From a virus: a stretch of 22,437 bases of DNA. The translations under genes were made by a program, and so were the position numbers. The stretch lies in the IMG/VR virus record IMGVR_UViG_3300025133_000638, positions 1 through 22,437 of that record; one strand, 5' to 3'. The notes under the pieces were generated by a model. The model was not told where the DNA came from, did not search any database, and saw only the letters and a list, made by a program, of their open reading frames with translations. Shown in pieces: positions 6,767 through 14,202 of this stretch (positions are counted from its first letter, which is position 1; each line of letters opens with the position of its first letter).

Positions 6767-7877
6767 TGAAATAAATTAGTGTTTTATCGCATTTAGTAGT
6801 ATCTTTATAATATGAAGATAAGTACAATTGCGAATGTACACCTGCGAGGTGTATATCGAATAAAGAATATCACTACTGGTAAACAATATATCGGTAGTAC
6901 AGTTATGTCGTTCTTGAAACGACTTCAACATCATCATGCGATGTTAAAGAGTGGTAAACATAAGAACACATATCTACAGAACGCATGGAATAAATACGGA
7001 GAAGATGATTTTATCTTTGAAGTAGTTGAAGTATGTGAAAAGAAGGATTGTTTGTTGAAAGAGCAAATATATCTTGATAATGAAACTGATCTTTACAATA
7101 TAAACCCATTGGCAACAGGAACTCCTGATATGTCAAAGGAAACTATTGAAAAGAGAAGTATCAAAATTAAGGAAACGGCTCAAAAAGTTTCAAAATGGTA
7201 TAATAAGGTTAAAGAAGGTTCAATATCTATTGACGATGTTCCAGAAAAGTATAAAGAGCGCATCCGAATATGGAGTGCTCAAGTACCTTGGAATAAAGGA
7301 AAGAAGTATGAATCTACTGATCATCTTAAAGTACCCAAGAAAACTTCAGATCGAAAGTTATTCTCTACAAATCTCAGAAAGAGATTGCCGATGATAACAG
7401 TTTACCATGAGGGTAAATTATTATCATTGTTTGAGAGTGCTAAAGATCTTGAAGAGTGGAGTCTTACAGAGAGAAATACATTACCTATTAACAGTAGGTT
7501 TTCTAAATCTCGAATGGGACATCCTATAAATTATTTGAAGTCAGCAAATATTAACAAAGCCTGTAGGACAGGTAAACCTTATAAGGGTTTGATATTTAAA
7601 TTCGTGAAATAATAATTTCACAGCCCCTACATGTAGTAATACATGATAGGAATCGGATGAATTCATGGGAAGTCTTAGGTCAGTAATGACAAGATAATCA
7701 TGAGCCAAGCTGAAGCAGGAATGCTACAGAAGGTGCAACGACTAATAGCATACTACCAGAACGGTAATGAAGCTAACACGAGCGTCCGACATCTCATGCG
7801 TTGAGATGATGATATAGTCTGAGCAATATGGAAACATATTGAACTTAAAGTTAAACGCTTTAGGGATAACAAAACTG
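6767..7877 (+). ncRNA. Group I self-splicing intron in the polymerase gene
   Basis: The intron interrupts motif B after GGT (Gly369), with T at the last exon base as group I introns require. The 3' part has core features: 'GAGCCAAGC' near 7702 and GTGCAACGACTA at 7733-7744, the usual P6/P7 sequence. P7 pairs GACTA (7740-7744) with TAGTC (7815-7819). P8 is CATCTCA/TGAGATG (7790-7808). P9 is CAATATG-GAAA-CATATTG (7824-7841), a GNRA-capped stem. I place the terminal G at 7877 (in CTG) because this restores 'FG-KSNEVYSYLYDP' in frame. The 5' guide pairing P1 was not identified, so both ends could shift by a few bases. The endonuclease gene is inside the 5' portion. Confidence 0.88.
6812..7612 (+). 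CDS. GIY-YIG homing endonuclease, intron-encoded
   Basis: 266 residues. The GIY-YIG nuclease domain occupies about residues 12-100: 'GVYRIKN', 'YIGST', the conserved Arg in 'FLKRLQHH', 'LQNAWNKYG' and the catalytic Glu in 'LLKEQIYLD'. The C-terminal part carries DNA-binding modules of the NUMOD type: 'PWNKGKKY' near 152-159, as in NUMOD3, and an end 'ACRTGKPYKGLIFKF' typical of NUMOD1/IENR repeats. Family members cut intronless copies of the host gene so that the intron is copied in. The domain order is complete, so the enzyme may be active. It has its own AT-rich leader (6780-6811) inside the intron and is not translated in frame with the polymerase exon. Its AT-richer sequence fits a mobile origin. 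Confidence 0.9.
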   Translation: MKISTIANVHLRGVYRIKNITTGKQYIGSTVMSFLKRLQHHHAMLKSGKHKNTYLQNAWNKYGEDDFIFEVVEVCEKKDCLLKEQIYLDNETDLYNINPLATGTPDMSKETIEKRSIKIKETAQKVSKWYNKVKEGSISIDDVPEKYKERIRIWSAQVPWNKGKKYESTDHLKVPKKTSDRKLFSTNLRKRLPMITVYHEGKLLSLFESAKDLEEWSLTERNTLPINSRFSKSRMGHPINYLKSANINKACRTGKPYKGLIFKFVK

Positions 7878-8720
7878 AAAAGTAACGAGGTTTATTCGTA
7901 TCTTTATGACCCGAAATTCTTCCTATTCATTACGGTCAATGGTCAGTTATTACTGACAATGTTAGCAGAGGACATCCTGCTCGAAACAGGGGCTGAACTA
8001 CTTCAGGCAAATACGGACGGCATTACGGTGAGGATCTTAAAGACAGAGGTCGATAAGATGAAGGAATGTATGGTCAATTGGGAGAAGTTGACCGATCTAC
8101 AATTAGAAGAAGCAGAGTACAAGAGTATGTTCATACGCGACGTCAACAATTATCTTGCAGTAACAACCGATGATAAGTATAAGTTCAAAGGTGCGTTTGA
8201 GATAGACAAAACGTGGCATAAGGATCATTCGATGAGGATAGTCCCAATTGCTGTAGCACGAGCATGCATACATGGTATTCCTGTTGAACAGACCATTGAA
8301 GATCACATGAATGTTGATGTGTATGATGACATAGGCTGTAAAGCTCATGGTATCTATGACTTCTGCAGTGCAAAGCGTGCTAAAGGAGGAGGGAAGTATA
8401 TGACCGAGACAGCTATTGGAGTGATAGAGGACCTACCTAAGACGGTAAGGTACCATATTGCAAACGATGGAGTGTTCCTGCGTAAGATGCTACCCATGCA
8501 TGTCAATAAGCAAGGTCTTGTTGAGAAGCATAAGGAGAAGTTCCCTAATCAGACAAACATATTTGATCTGATAGATGATGTTAAAGTTGAGCCTGAGCGC
8601 ATATCAACTGTCGAGGTGGGTAATACCGTCGCAGTCATGAATGATGTGTCTGAGGGTCCCTATGATGTCAATCTGGATCATTATGTAAAAGAGTGTAACA
8701 AAATACTTGATAAGCTATGA
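7878..8720 (+). CDS. Family B DNA polymerase, exon 2 (motif C and thumb)
   Basis: 280 residues after splicing. It begins with 'KSNEVYSYLYDPKFFLF', which completes motif B of exon 1, followed by 'ITVNGQLLLTMLAEDIL', a helix strongly conserved in phage family B polymerases. Motif C is 'ANTDGI' (codons 8007-8024; the catalytic Asp is at 8016-8018, Thr-Asp-Gly rather than Thr-Asp-Ser). The rest forms the palm end and thumb. An open frame extends upstream to a TTG at 7839, but those codons lie in intron stem P9 and beyond, so they are not expected in the protein. The last bases overlap the next start (ATGA). Confidence 0.9.
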   Translation, partial: KSNEVYSYLYDPKFFLFITVNGQLLLTMLAEDILLETGAELLQANTDGITVRILKTEVDKMKECMVNWEKLTDLQLEEAEYKSMFIRDVNNYLAVTTDDKYKFKGAFEIDKTWHKDHSMRIVPIAVARACIHGIPVEQTIEDHMNVDVYDDIGCKAHGIYDFCSAKRAKGGGKYMTETAIGVIEDLPKTVRYHIANDGVFLRKMLPMHVNKQGLVEKHKEKFPNQTNIFDLIDDVKVEPERISTVEVGNTVAVMNDVSEGPYDVNLDHYVKECNKILDKL

Positions 8721-9085
8721 AAGAAGAATTGATAAAATTTGAAACAGCAAAGCTTGCTAAAGAGAAGGGGTTTGATGAGCCTGCATATTTCTTGTACAGG
8801 AAAGGGAGAGTATATGATATATTCTCTCCTGAAATAATAAACTCTGTAAAGAAGTCTGTGATAGCAGCACCAACACAATCACTCCTTCAAAAATGGTTGA
8901 GAGAGGTGCATAAGATTGATATGTGGGTAGAGAAGTATAATGATGATATTCGATTTTTCTATCAATGTCCTAAAGTTCATGACAACGATACAGATAGAAG
9001 ATTAAATCATTGGGCAGACACTTATGAAGATGCTCTTGAAGCAGGGTTGTTAGAAGCACTAAAACTTATTGAAGATGGAGGATAA
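8717..9085 (+). CDS. Conserved small phage protein (APTQSLLQKWLRE type), unknown function
   Basis: 122 residues. The sequence resembles a hypothetical protein often met in Bacteroidota phages and mobile elements, recognisable by 'APTQSLLQKWLREVHKIDM' (about 51-69) and a C-terminal 'YEDALEAGLLEALKLIED'. No catalytic motif is known to me. It is coupled to the polymerase by an ATGA overlap, and its end overlaps the start of the CxxC protein at 9075. The recurrence of this family is from memory and cannot be checked here; no function is assigned. Confidence 0.75.
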   Translation: MKEELIKFETAKLAKEKGFDEPAYFLYRKGRVYDIFSPEIINSVKKSVIAAPTQSLLQKWLREVHKIDMWVEKYNDDIRFFYQCPKVHDNDTDRRLNHWADTYEDALEAGLLEALKLIEDGG

Positions 9086-9236
9086 AATAGAAAATTGTCT
9101 CCGATGTGGAGACCAACTTGATAACGAGATCGTTCTATGTAACAACTGTTGTGCTATAGCTATTGATACTTTAGCAGAAAAAGAGAACTATGCCGAATGG
9201 TCAGTTGAATATGGTAAATTAAGTGAAGAAGAATGA
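9075..9236 (+). CDS. 53-residue zinc-ribbon-like protein
   Basis: The ATG at 9075 overlaps the previous gene by 11 bases, and the frame ends at TGA 9234-9236, sharing ATGA with the helicase start at 9233. The product has Cys8-x-x-Cys11 ('NCLRCGDQL') and Cys22-x-x-Cys25 ('LCNNCC'), the four ligands of a compact zinc ribbon or treble-clef knuckle, then an acidic helix ending in three Glu. Both overlaps and the paired knuckles make it convincing despite its length. It may contact the replisome or host transcription proteins; this is inference. Confidence 0.75.
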   Translation: MEDKIENCLRCGDQLDNEIVLCNNCCAIAIDTLAEKENYAEWSVEYGKLSEEE

Positions 9237-10444
9237 AACTTGACGAAAAGAAGAGAGGGGTGCAGATCAATGCTTATCAAGCATGGGATGCAGCTGATAA
9301 TAAAGGTACTGTTGAGCTTGCAACTGGTATGGGTAAAACATTTGTTGCAATTGATGCAATGATGTCATGCAAGAAGGGTGCTAAGGTGCTCTTTCTTGCT
9401 GAGACCAATCTGCGTGAGATGGACCTTAATGCTCAGATAGCATTGTATGCCAGGTTCTTCAATAAGAGTGTGGATGATCATGTGGACATAACGTTCGCGT
9501 GTTATCAGTCAGCATGTAAGTGGACAGGACGTAAGTTCGACCTTGTCATAGCTGATGAGATTCATGATAGTCTCACGTCAGTATACTCAAAGTTCTATAG
9601 GAACAATGAGTATGATCGGATACTCGGTCTGAGTGCAACAGTGAAATCTTCACAGGTGTATGTCATAGATGGAGTAGAGGTGAGTAAAGAAGTACTGCTT
9701 GATGATATAGCACCTGTCTGTTATACCTATGATATAGGAGAGGGACAGCGTGAAGGTACAAGTAGGAAACTGAACCTCTATTTTGTCTACCATCGTCTTG
9801 ATGGTACAAAGAAGGTGATCGAAGGTGGTAATAAGAAGAAACGTTTTATGACCACTGAGGCATCTCAATACAATTATCTGAATAATATGTTTCAAAAGGC
9901 AATTTATGCAGGTAATGACGGTATGTTCAAGATGGCTGCAGGTAAACGAGCACGGTTCCTATATGCTTTTCCAAGTAAAGTTGCTGCAGTAAAGCAATTA
10001 CTTAAGAGTATAAAGGGTAAGTCCATAGTGTTCGGAAATGATCTTAAGGCATTGGAGGAAATAACTCCGAATGTAGTGAGATCAGCAGAGAAAGGTGTAA
10101 GGACAAAGGTGCAGCAGGACGAGCGGAACTTCTCATTGAGAAATAGGTTCGATCTTGGACGCATCAGAACAATAGCATCATTCAAGATGCTGAAACAGGG
10201 TGCTAACCTGAAGGGTGCAGACAATGTGATACAGATGTCATACTACTCAACACTTCCTGACTTTGTTCAAAGGATAGGAAGACTTCGTGTAAATGGAGAT
10301 AAGATGGGTAATGTGGTAATAATGATCACGTTAGGTACTCAGGAGGAGAAGTGGTTCGATAAGATGATGAAAGATGTACCTCTTGATGAATTTACAGTGC
10401 ATACATGTCGTAACATGAATGAGTGTATAAAACTATTAAAATAA
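9233..10444 (+). CDS. Superfamily 2 DNA helicase (UvsW/DEAD-like)
   Basis: 403 residues. Motif I 'ATGMGKT' (30-36, Lys35), motif II 'DEIH' (108-111), motif III 'SAT' (134-136), a motif V-like 'MLKQGANLKGADNVI' (319-333) and motif VI 'QRIGRLR' (346-352) are all present, so both RecA-like lobes are complete. Domains such as UvsW in T4 remodel branched DNA, R-loops and recombination intermediates, and this compact enzyme probably acts in phage replication or recombination. No nuclease or extra DNA-binding domain is attached. It starts by ATGA overlap with the CxxC gene, and its stop overlaps the next start (TAATG). Confidence 0.9.
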   Translation: MKLDEKKRGVQINAYQAWDAADNKGTVELATGMGKTFVAIDAMMSCKKGAKVLFLAETNLREMDLNAQIALYARFFNKSVDDHVDITFACYQSACKWTGRKFDLVIADEIHDSLTSVYSKFYRNNEYDRILGLSATVKSSQVYVIDGVEVSKEVLLDDIAPVCYTYDIGEGQREGTSRKLNLYFVYHRLDGTKKVIEGGNKKKRFMTTEASQYNYLNNMFQKAIYAGNDGMFKMAAGKRARFLYAFPSKVAAVKQLLKSIKGKSIVFGNDLKALEEITPNVVRSAEKGVRTKVQQDERNFSLRNRFDLGRIRTIASFKMLKQGANLKGADNVIQMSYYSTLPDFVQRIGRLRVNGDKMGNVVIMITLGTQEEKWFDKMMKDVPLDEFTVHTCRNMNECIKLLK

Positions 10445-10656
10445 TGGGATTACAAGAGAAGATCAAAGAGTTTCTTAAGACGTACGGCAAACCTGATCAT
10501 CCTGATATGGATGATTCGATACATATGTTGTTGATGGATGATCACTTCTATTACATTACTGATGATCTCAGTGGTTATTATATCAAGAAGGACATAGCAG
10601 GATTGACAGATGTAGATGAGTTGGTGCATGAGTTTTTATATAACAGTAAAGAATGA
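10444..10656 (+). CDS. Small acidic protein, unknown function
   Basis: 70 residues from the ATG that overlaps the helicase stop (TAATG). An in-frame ATG at 10423 lies inside the helicase gene and is less likely. The protein is rich in Asp ('KPDHPDMDDSIHMLLMDDHF') and looks alpha/beta with aromatic residues 'YYITDDLSGYYIKKD'. No motif is recognised. Translational coupling suggests expression with the helicase. Confidence 0.65.
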   Translation: MGLQEKIKEFLKTYGKPDHPDMDDSIHMLLMDDHFYYITDDLSGYYIKKDIAGLTDVDELVHEFLYNSKE

Positions 10657-10676
10657 GGTAGAAAAACAATGAAAAG

Positions 10677-11231
10677 ATGATAGCAATAGATGAGAAGAAG
10701 GCGATAAAGAGCGGGTTGACATTCAACGAGGTGTTCTTTTTGAGAGGATTGATGGAGGGCTATAAAGATAAGGTCCATATTGTGAACGTAGACCTGTTGA
10801 AGAACAGGAAATTGATCTCTGATGAAGCGGAGATCACTGACGTAGGTAAGACATTGGTGGGAAAGATATTCTGTGATGTGTCAAGAAGACCTATAGTTCT
10901 GCCGAGAGAAGCAGAGGTACAGGATCTTTCTGAGAAGTTCAGAGAGCTGTTTCCAAAGGGAGTGAAAAGTGGTGGATACGCCGTGAGAAGTAATATCAAG
11001 AACATCTCACATAAGATGAGACTGTTCAAATCTGAATGGCCTCAGTATACTGACGAACAGATACTTAAAGCAACTGAAAAATATGTGAAGGAGAAGGAGA
11101 GAGAAGGATATGCGTTCATGAAGACCGCAGAGTATCTCATAATGAAGGATAGAAATTCAGCACTTGCATCCTTGATAGATGCTACAATAGAAGGCGCAGA
11201 TGACACAACAACCTGGGGAAGACGTATATAA
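10677..11231 (+). CDS. Possible helicase-loader-like replication protein
   Basis: 184 residues. The N-terminal half reads as a helical domain that may be winged-helix ('GLTFNEVFFLRGLMEGYKDK'). The C-terminal half contains 'RLFKSEWPQYTDEQILKATE' and 'EREGYAFMKTAEYLIMKD', a pattern I associate with phage proteins encoded directly before a DnaB-like helicase. The gene overlaps the helicase gene by 32 bases. By position it could load or regulate that helicase; no ATPase motif is present, so a DnaC-type loader is excluded. The family assignment is tentative. Confidence 0.7.
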   Translation: MIAIDEKKAIKSGLTFNEVFFLRGLMEGYKDKVHIVNVDLLKNRKLISDEAEITDVGKTLVGKIFCDVSRRPIVLPREAEVQDLSEKFRELFPKGVKSGGYAVRSNIKNISHKMRLFKSEWPQYTDEQILKATEKYVKEKEREGYAFMKTAEYLIMKDRNSALASLIDATIEGADDTTTWGRRI

Positions 11232-12330
11232 GTTAGCTCTGGCTCAAATTGAGCTTAGGCGTGACAGAGCACTGTCAGGACATGCTAACTGTATACCTAA
11301 TCCGTTCAAACGGACAAGTGAGGTCTCTCCAGGAATAGAGCGTGGTACATATGATATTGTAACCGCTAACTCTGGAATAGGTAAATCAAAATACACAAGG
11401 TTCAACTATGTGATGGTTCCTTACATGTTCATCAAGAGTAATCCTGATGCAGATATCAGATTGAAGATCTTTTACTTCTCCTTAGAGGAGAGTAAGGAGA
11501 AATTCATGATGTCGATCATATCTTACTACCTGAATTGGAAGTATAAGATACGTGTATCAGTGAAGCAGTTGCGCTCGGTAGGTAAACTCGGATACAGTCT
11601 ATCTGACGACCATCTTGAAAAGATCAAAGAGGCACAGGAGTTCTTTGCTGATCTTGAAAAGATAGTCACGGTCATAGATGACATCAAGAATCCTACTGGG
11701 ATATTCAAAACAATGAAGACATACCATGAACAGAATGGTACGTGGACATTCAGAGAGTATCATGAGCCTAAGACAGGCAATCTGAGAAGAGTGCATGACA
11801 AGTATGATGCAAATGATCCCAATGAGTATGTGATATGTATCACTGACCACGTAGGACTGCTTCATGCTGAGAAAGGACTGAGCAAATGGGAGACCATAGG
11901 TAAATTCTCTTCTGAATATTGTGTAGAGTTGCGAAATAAGTATGCTGCCATCATGGTGAACATACAGCAACAGAACGCAGATAAGGAGAAGAAGCAGTTT
12001 ACCTTCAAAGGTACTTCGATTGCTGAGAAGCTTGAGCCGTCACTTGACGGTTTGGGATTGAATAAGAATACACAACAGGATGCTGATAACGTGTATGGAC
12101 TATTTGCGCCAGACAGGTATCAACTACCTGAGTGTGAAAGGTATAATATTGAGGTGATGCAAGATCACTTCAGATTATTGATAACTCTCAAAAGCCGTGA
12201 TGGTGAAGAGAATGTGAGGACACCTCTGTTCTTTGATGGAGCATGCAGTAATTTCTTTGAGATGCCAAGAGCAGAGAGTACAGCAGAGGTGAATGAAGTG
12301 TACACTCATGTACAGAATTTATACAATTAA
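11200..12330 (+). CDS. DnaB-like replicative helicase (RecA-fold domain)
   Basis: 376 residues. Walker A 'ANSGIGKSKYT' (56-66), 'FYFSLEES' (91-98) with the catalytic Glu, Walker B 'ICITDHVGLL' (212-221, Asp216), 'NIQQQNAD' (254-261) and the DnaB H4-like 'QQDADNVYGLFAP' (292-304) are all present, followed by 'KSRDGEE'. The usual DnaB N-terminal primase-interaction domain (about 150 residues) is absent: only about 45 residues precede the ATPase core, so the protein is closer to T7/T4-type core helicases. A charged insertion lies before Walker B (about 177-210). It should form a ring and unwind DNA ahead of the polymerase. The ATG lies inside the upstream gene. Confidence 0.88.
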   Translation: MTQQPGEDVYKLALAQIELRRDRALSGHANCIPNPFKRTSEVSPGIERGTYDIVTANSGIGKSKYTRFNYVMVPYMFIKSNPDADIRLKIFYFSLEESKEKFMMSIISYYLNWKYKIRVSVKQLRSVGKLGYSLSDDHLEKIKEAQEFFADLEKIVTVIDDIKNPTGIFKTMKTYHEQNGTWTFREYHEPKTGNLRRVHDKYDANDPNEYVICITDHVGLLHAEKGLSKWETIGKFSSEYCVELRNKYAAIMVNIQQQNADKEKKQFTFKGTSIAEKLEPSLDGLGLNKNTQQDADNVYGLFAPDRYQLPECERYNIEVMQDHFRLLITLKSRDGEENVRTPLFFDGACSNFFEMPRAESTAEVNEVYTHVQNLYN

Positions 12331-12332
12331 AT

Positions 12333-13034
12333 ATGGGAGCGATAGGAATATTAGTGATAGGTCCAAGCGGGACAGGAAAGAGTGCATCATTGAGAAATAT
12401 GGATGCCAAGACAACATATCTGATGAATGTGCACGGTAAACCGTTGCCGTTCAAGACCGATGGTTACAAGAAAGTAGGACCAGGTGAGAAACCTGACAGC
12501 GGTAACATGTATGTGACAGATGACGTGTCCACCATGATGAAGGTGATGCAGTTCGTAAGTGACAGCATGCCTCATGTGAAGGATATTGTGATCGATGATT
12601 GGCAGTATGCGATGAGCAATGAGTTCATGCGTAAGGCGAATGAAAAAGGATACGAGAAATTTACTCAGATAGCATTGCATATATGGGAACTTGCAAATAA
12701 ACCTACTGAACTACGTGATGATCTGACGGTCACATATCTTACTCATGATGAGGAGATAATAGACTCTCAGGGAGTACGTAGAAAGAAGGCAAAGACCATC
12801 GGAAAGCTTGTTGATGAGAAGATCGTCCTTGAAGGAATGTTCAGTATAGTTCTCTATTCTGACACGGAATCAAGGGATAATAATGGTGTGAAGGAGATCG
12901 ACCATGTGTTTGTTACCCAGAATACGGGTGCAACAACCGCAAAGTCTCCTATGGGAATGTTCAGCGACCTCAAGATCTCTAATGATCTAAAGGTGGTTGT
13001 TGATACAGTGAACGACTTTTATGGTCGTAAATGA
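12333..13034 (+). CDS. RecA-fold P-loop ATPase, Sak4-like
   Basis: 233 residues. Walker A 'GPSGTGKS' (10-17), Walker B 'DIVIDDWQYAM' (84-94) and a sensor-like 'TVTYLTHDEE' (132-141) match the short RecA-like ATPases found in phage recombination modules, such as Sak4. These promote single-strand annealing together with an SSB. An SSB candidate two genes downstream fits. The protein has no extra domain. A general AAA ATPase with another role cannot be excluded. The gene starts two bases after the helicase stop. Confidence 0.75.
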   Translation: MGAIGILVIGPSGTGKSASLRNMDAKTTYLMNVHGKPLPFKTDGYKKVGPGEKPDSGNMYVTDDVSTMMKVMQFVSDSMPHVKDIVIDDWQYAMSNEFMRKANEKGYEKFTQIALHIWELANKPTELRDDLTVTYLTHDEEIIDSQGVRRKKAKTIGKLVDEKIVLEGMFSIVLYSDTESRDNNGVKEIDHVFVTQNTGATTAKSPMGMFSDLKISNDLKVVVDTVNDFYGRK

Positions 13035-13036
13035 AA

Positions 13037-13051
13037 GGTCCGAAAGGATCC
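13037..13051 (+). promoter_or_regulatory. Small GAAA-loop hairpin after the ATPase gene
   Basis: GGTCC (13037-13041) and GGATCC (13046-13051) pair around a GAAA tetraloop with one bulged T, directly after the stop. No T-run follows. It may mark an mRNA end or a processing point in the 44-base spacer, whose remainder is the A-rich leader of the gene at 13079. Confidence 0.2.
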
Positions 13052-13078
13052 CAAGAGTGAACGCTTAAAATAATAAAA

Positions 13079-13390
13079 ATGAGCGAAGTAACAGAAGGAG
13101 TGAGCATCAAGATATCTGATGTGATCAACATGATGGGTACAGGGTTTACCCGAACACCGAAGAATGCTAATTATAACTCTGAGATAGGGTCAATAATGGA
13201 GCATTATGACCTTGATGAGAAGAATACAAGAGAACTGTTCAGACATCCAAAATTGAGTGGATTGAAGACATCAGTACCGTTTGTTCCTGTATTCTCAGTG
13301 ATTGATGATGTGGCAGTAGGAGATAGTCCTGCAACTGTAGATAATACAGGTGAGCCAGTGGATAGTGCAAATGAAGAATCTAACGACTAA
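13079..13390 (+). CDS. Small protein between the Sak4-like and SSB genes, unknown
   Basis: 103 residues. The N-terminal 70 look helical ('SIKISDVINMMGTGFTRTP', 'EHYDLDEKNTRELFRHPKL'), and the C-terminus is an acidic disordered tail ('VDNTGEPVDSANEESND'). Such a tail is common in proteins that work next to SSBs, but here it lacks the aromatic end of an SSB tail. It lies between two recombination genes and probably shares their mRNA. The family is not recognised. The leader is A-rich without a Shine-Dalgarno box. Confidence 0.7.
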   Translation: MSEVTEGVSIKISDVINMMGTGFTRTPKNANYNSEIGSIMEHYDLDEKNTRELFRHPKLSGLKTSVPFVPVFSVIDDVAVGDSPATVDNTGEPVDSANEESND

Positions 13391-13395
13391 GAAAT

Positions 13396-14199
13396 ATGGC
13401 AGTAGGAGTGAGAGATGGTAGCGAACAAGTAACAGGAGGAAACTTCTTGCGAACGGGAGCTACTTTAGTGGAGGTAGCAGTTGTCGCACCGACAATTGAG
13501 CAAATGAAGACGATTCTCGGATTTGATGACCCGAAAGAACCTGGATCACCAGTTGATACAGATGAAAAGGGAAATCCAAGAGTGAGAATCGATGTTTGGA
13601 TACAACGTCCTGAGGACAAGTTCCAGACAAAGATCGCTTTCTTCCTTGTAAAAGCTGACAGTGTCGCTTCTACAGGAAAGATCGAGTGGGTAAATAATAA
13701 AGGACAATTCTGTTACGGACCTAAAGACGGGGGAGATCCCAACTATGAGTGGTTCGATCTTGAAGGTGCTCGTAAGGCATTTCAGGGAGAGCGTACCTTT
13801 ATCAATTGGTTGAGAGCATTGACCAACCACAAAGGCGGTAAGACCGCAGATGATATGTATCTTGATACTTGGGATGCCATCTTTGCAGGAAACTTTGCAG
13901 AGATCAACAGCATCATTACTGCAGCAAACCAGAAGGGAAACCGATTCGGAATGTTGTTCGGTGTACGTACTTCAGCAGAAGGAAAGCAGTATCAGGGAGT
14001 ATACATGAAATTGTTCACTCGTCAATATGGTAATCTGTTCGGTGAGTTCCAAGGTTCTCTCAATGGAGAATATGGTGCTTATAAGCATGATTATCAGAAT
14101 AGTCTTGTATGGCAGCCTTATGGAGGTAATGCCACTGTAGGAACTCCTGAAGGAGCTACAGCAGCAGGATCGGATGACGGTGCCGCACCTTGGAAATAA
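13396..14199 (+). CDS. Probable single-stranded DNA-binding protein
   Basis: 267 residues, beta-rich with many Gly, Asn and aromatic residues, as expected of an OB-fold: 'RVRIDVWIQRPEDKFQTKIA' (about 62-81), 'YEWFDLEGARKAFQGERTF' and 'GVYMKLFTRQYGNLFGEF'. The C-terminus is flexible and Ala/Gly-rich, then acidic and ends with a tryptophan ('GSDDGAAPWK'), similar to the acidic hydrophobic tip with which SSBs recruit partners. Its place between the Sak4-like ATPase and the primase supports the call. No cysteine zinc site like that of T4 gp32 is seen. The call rests on composition and context more than on a motif. Confidence 0.6.
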   Translation: MAVGVRDGSEQVTGGNFLRTGATLVEVAVVAPTIEQMKTILGFDDPKEPGSPVDTDEKGNPRVRIDVWIQRPEDKFQTKIAFFLVKADSVASTGKIEWVNNKGQFCYGPKDGGDPNYEWFDLEGARKAFQGERTFINWLRALTNHKGGKTADDMYLDTWDAIFAGNFAEINSIITAANQKGNRFGMLFGVRTSAEGKQYQGVYMKLFTRQYGNLFGEFQGSLNGEYGAYKHDYQNSLVWQPYGGNATVGTPEGATAAGSDDGAAPWK

Positions 14200-14202
14200 C
14201 AC

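Noticed and set aside
7839-7877. TTG start for a separate downstream polymerase gene
   Set aside because: These codons lie in intron stem P9 and the intron end. Splicing to 7878 restores motif B, so this is an exon, not a separate gene.
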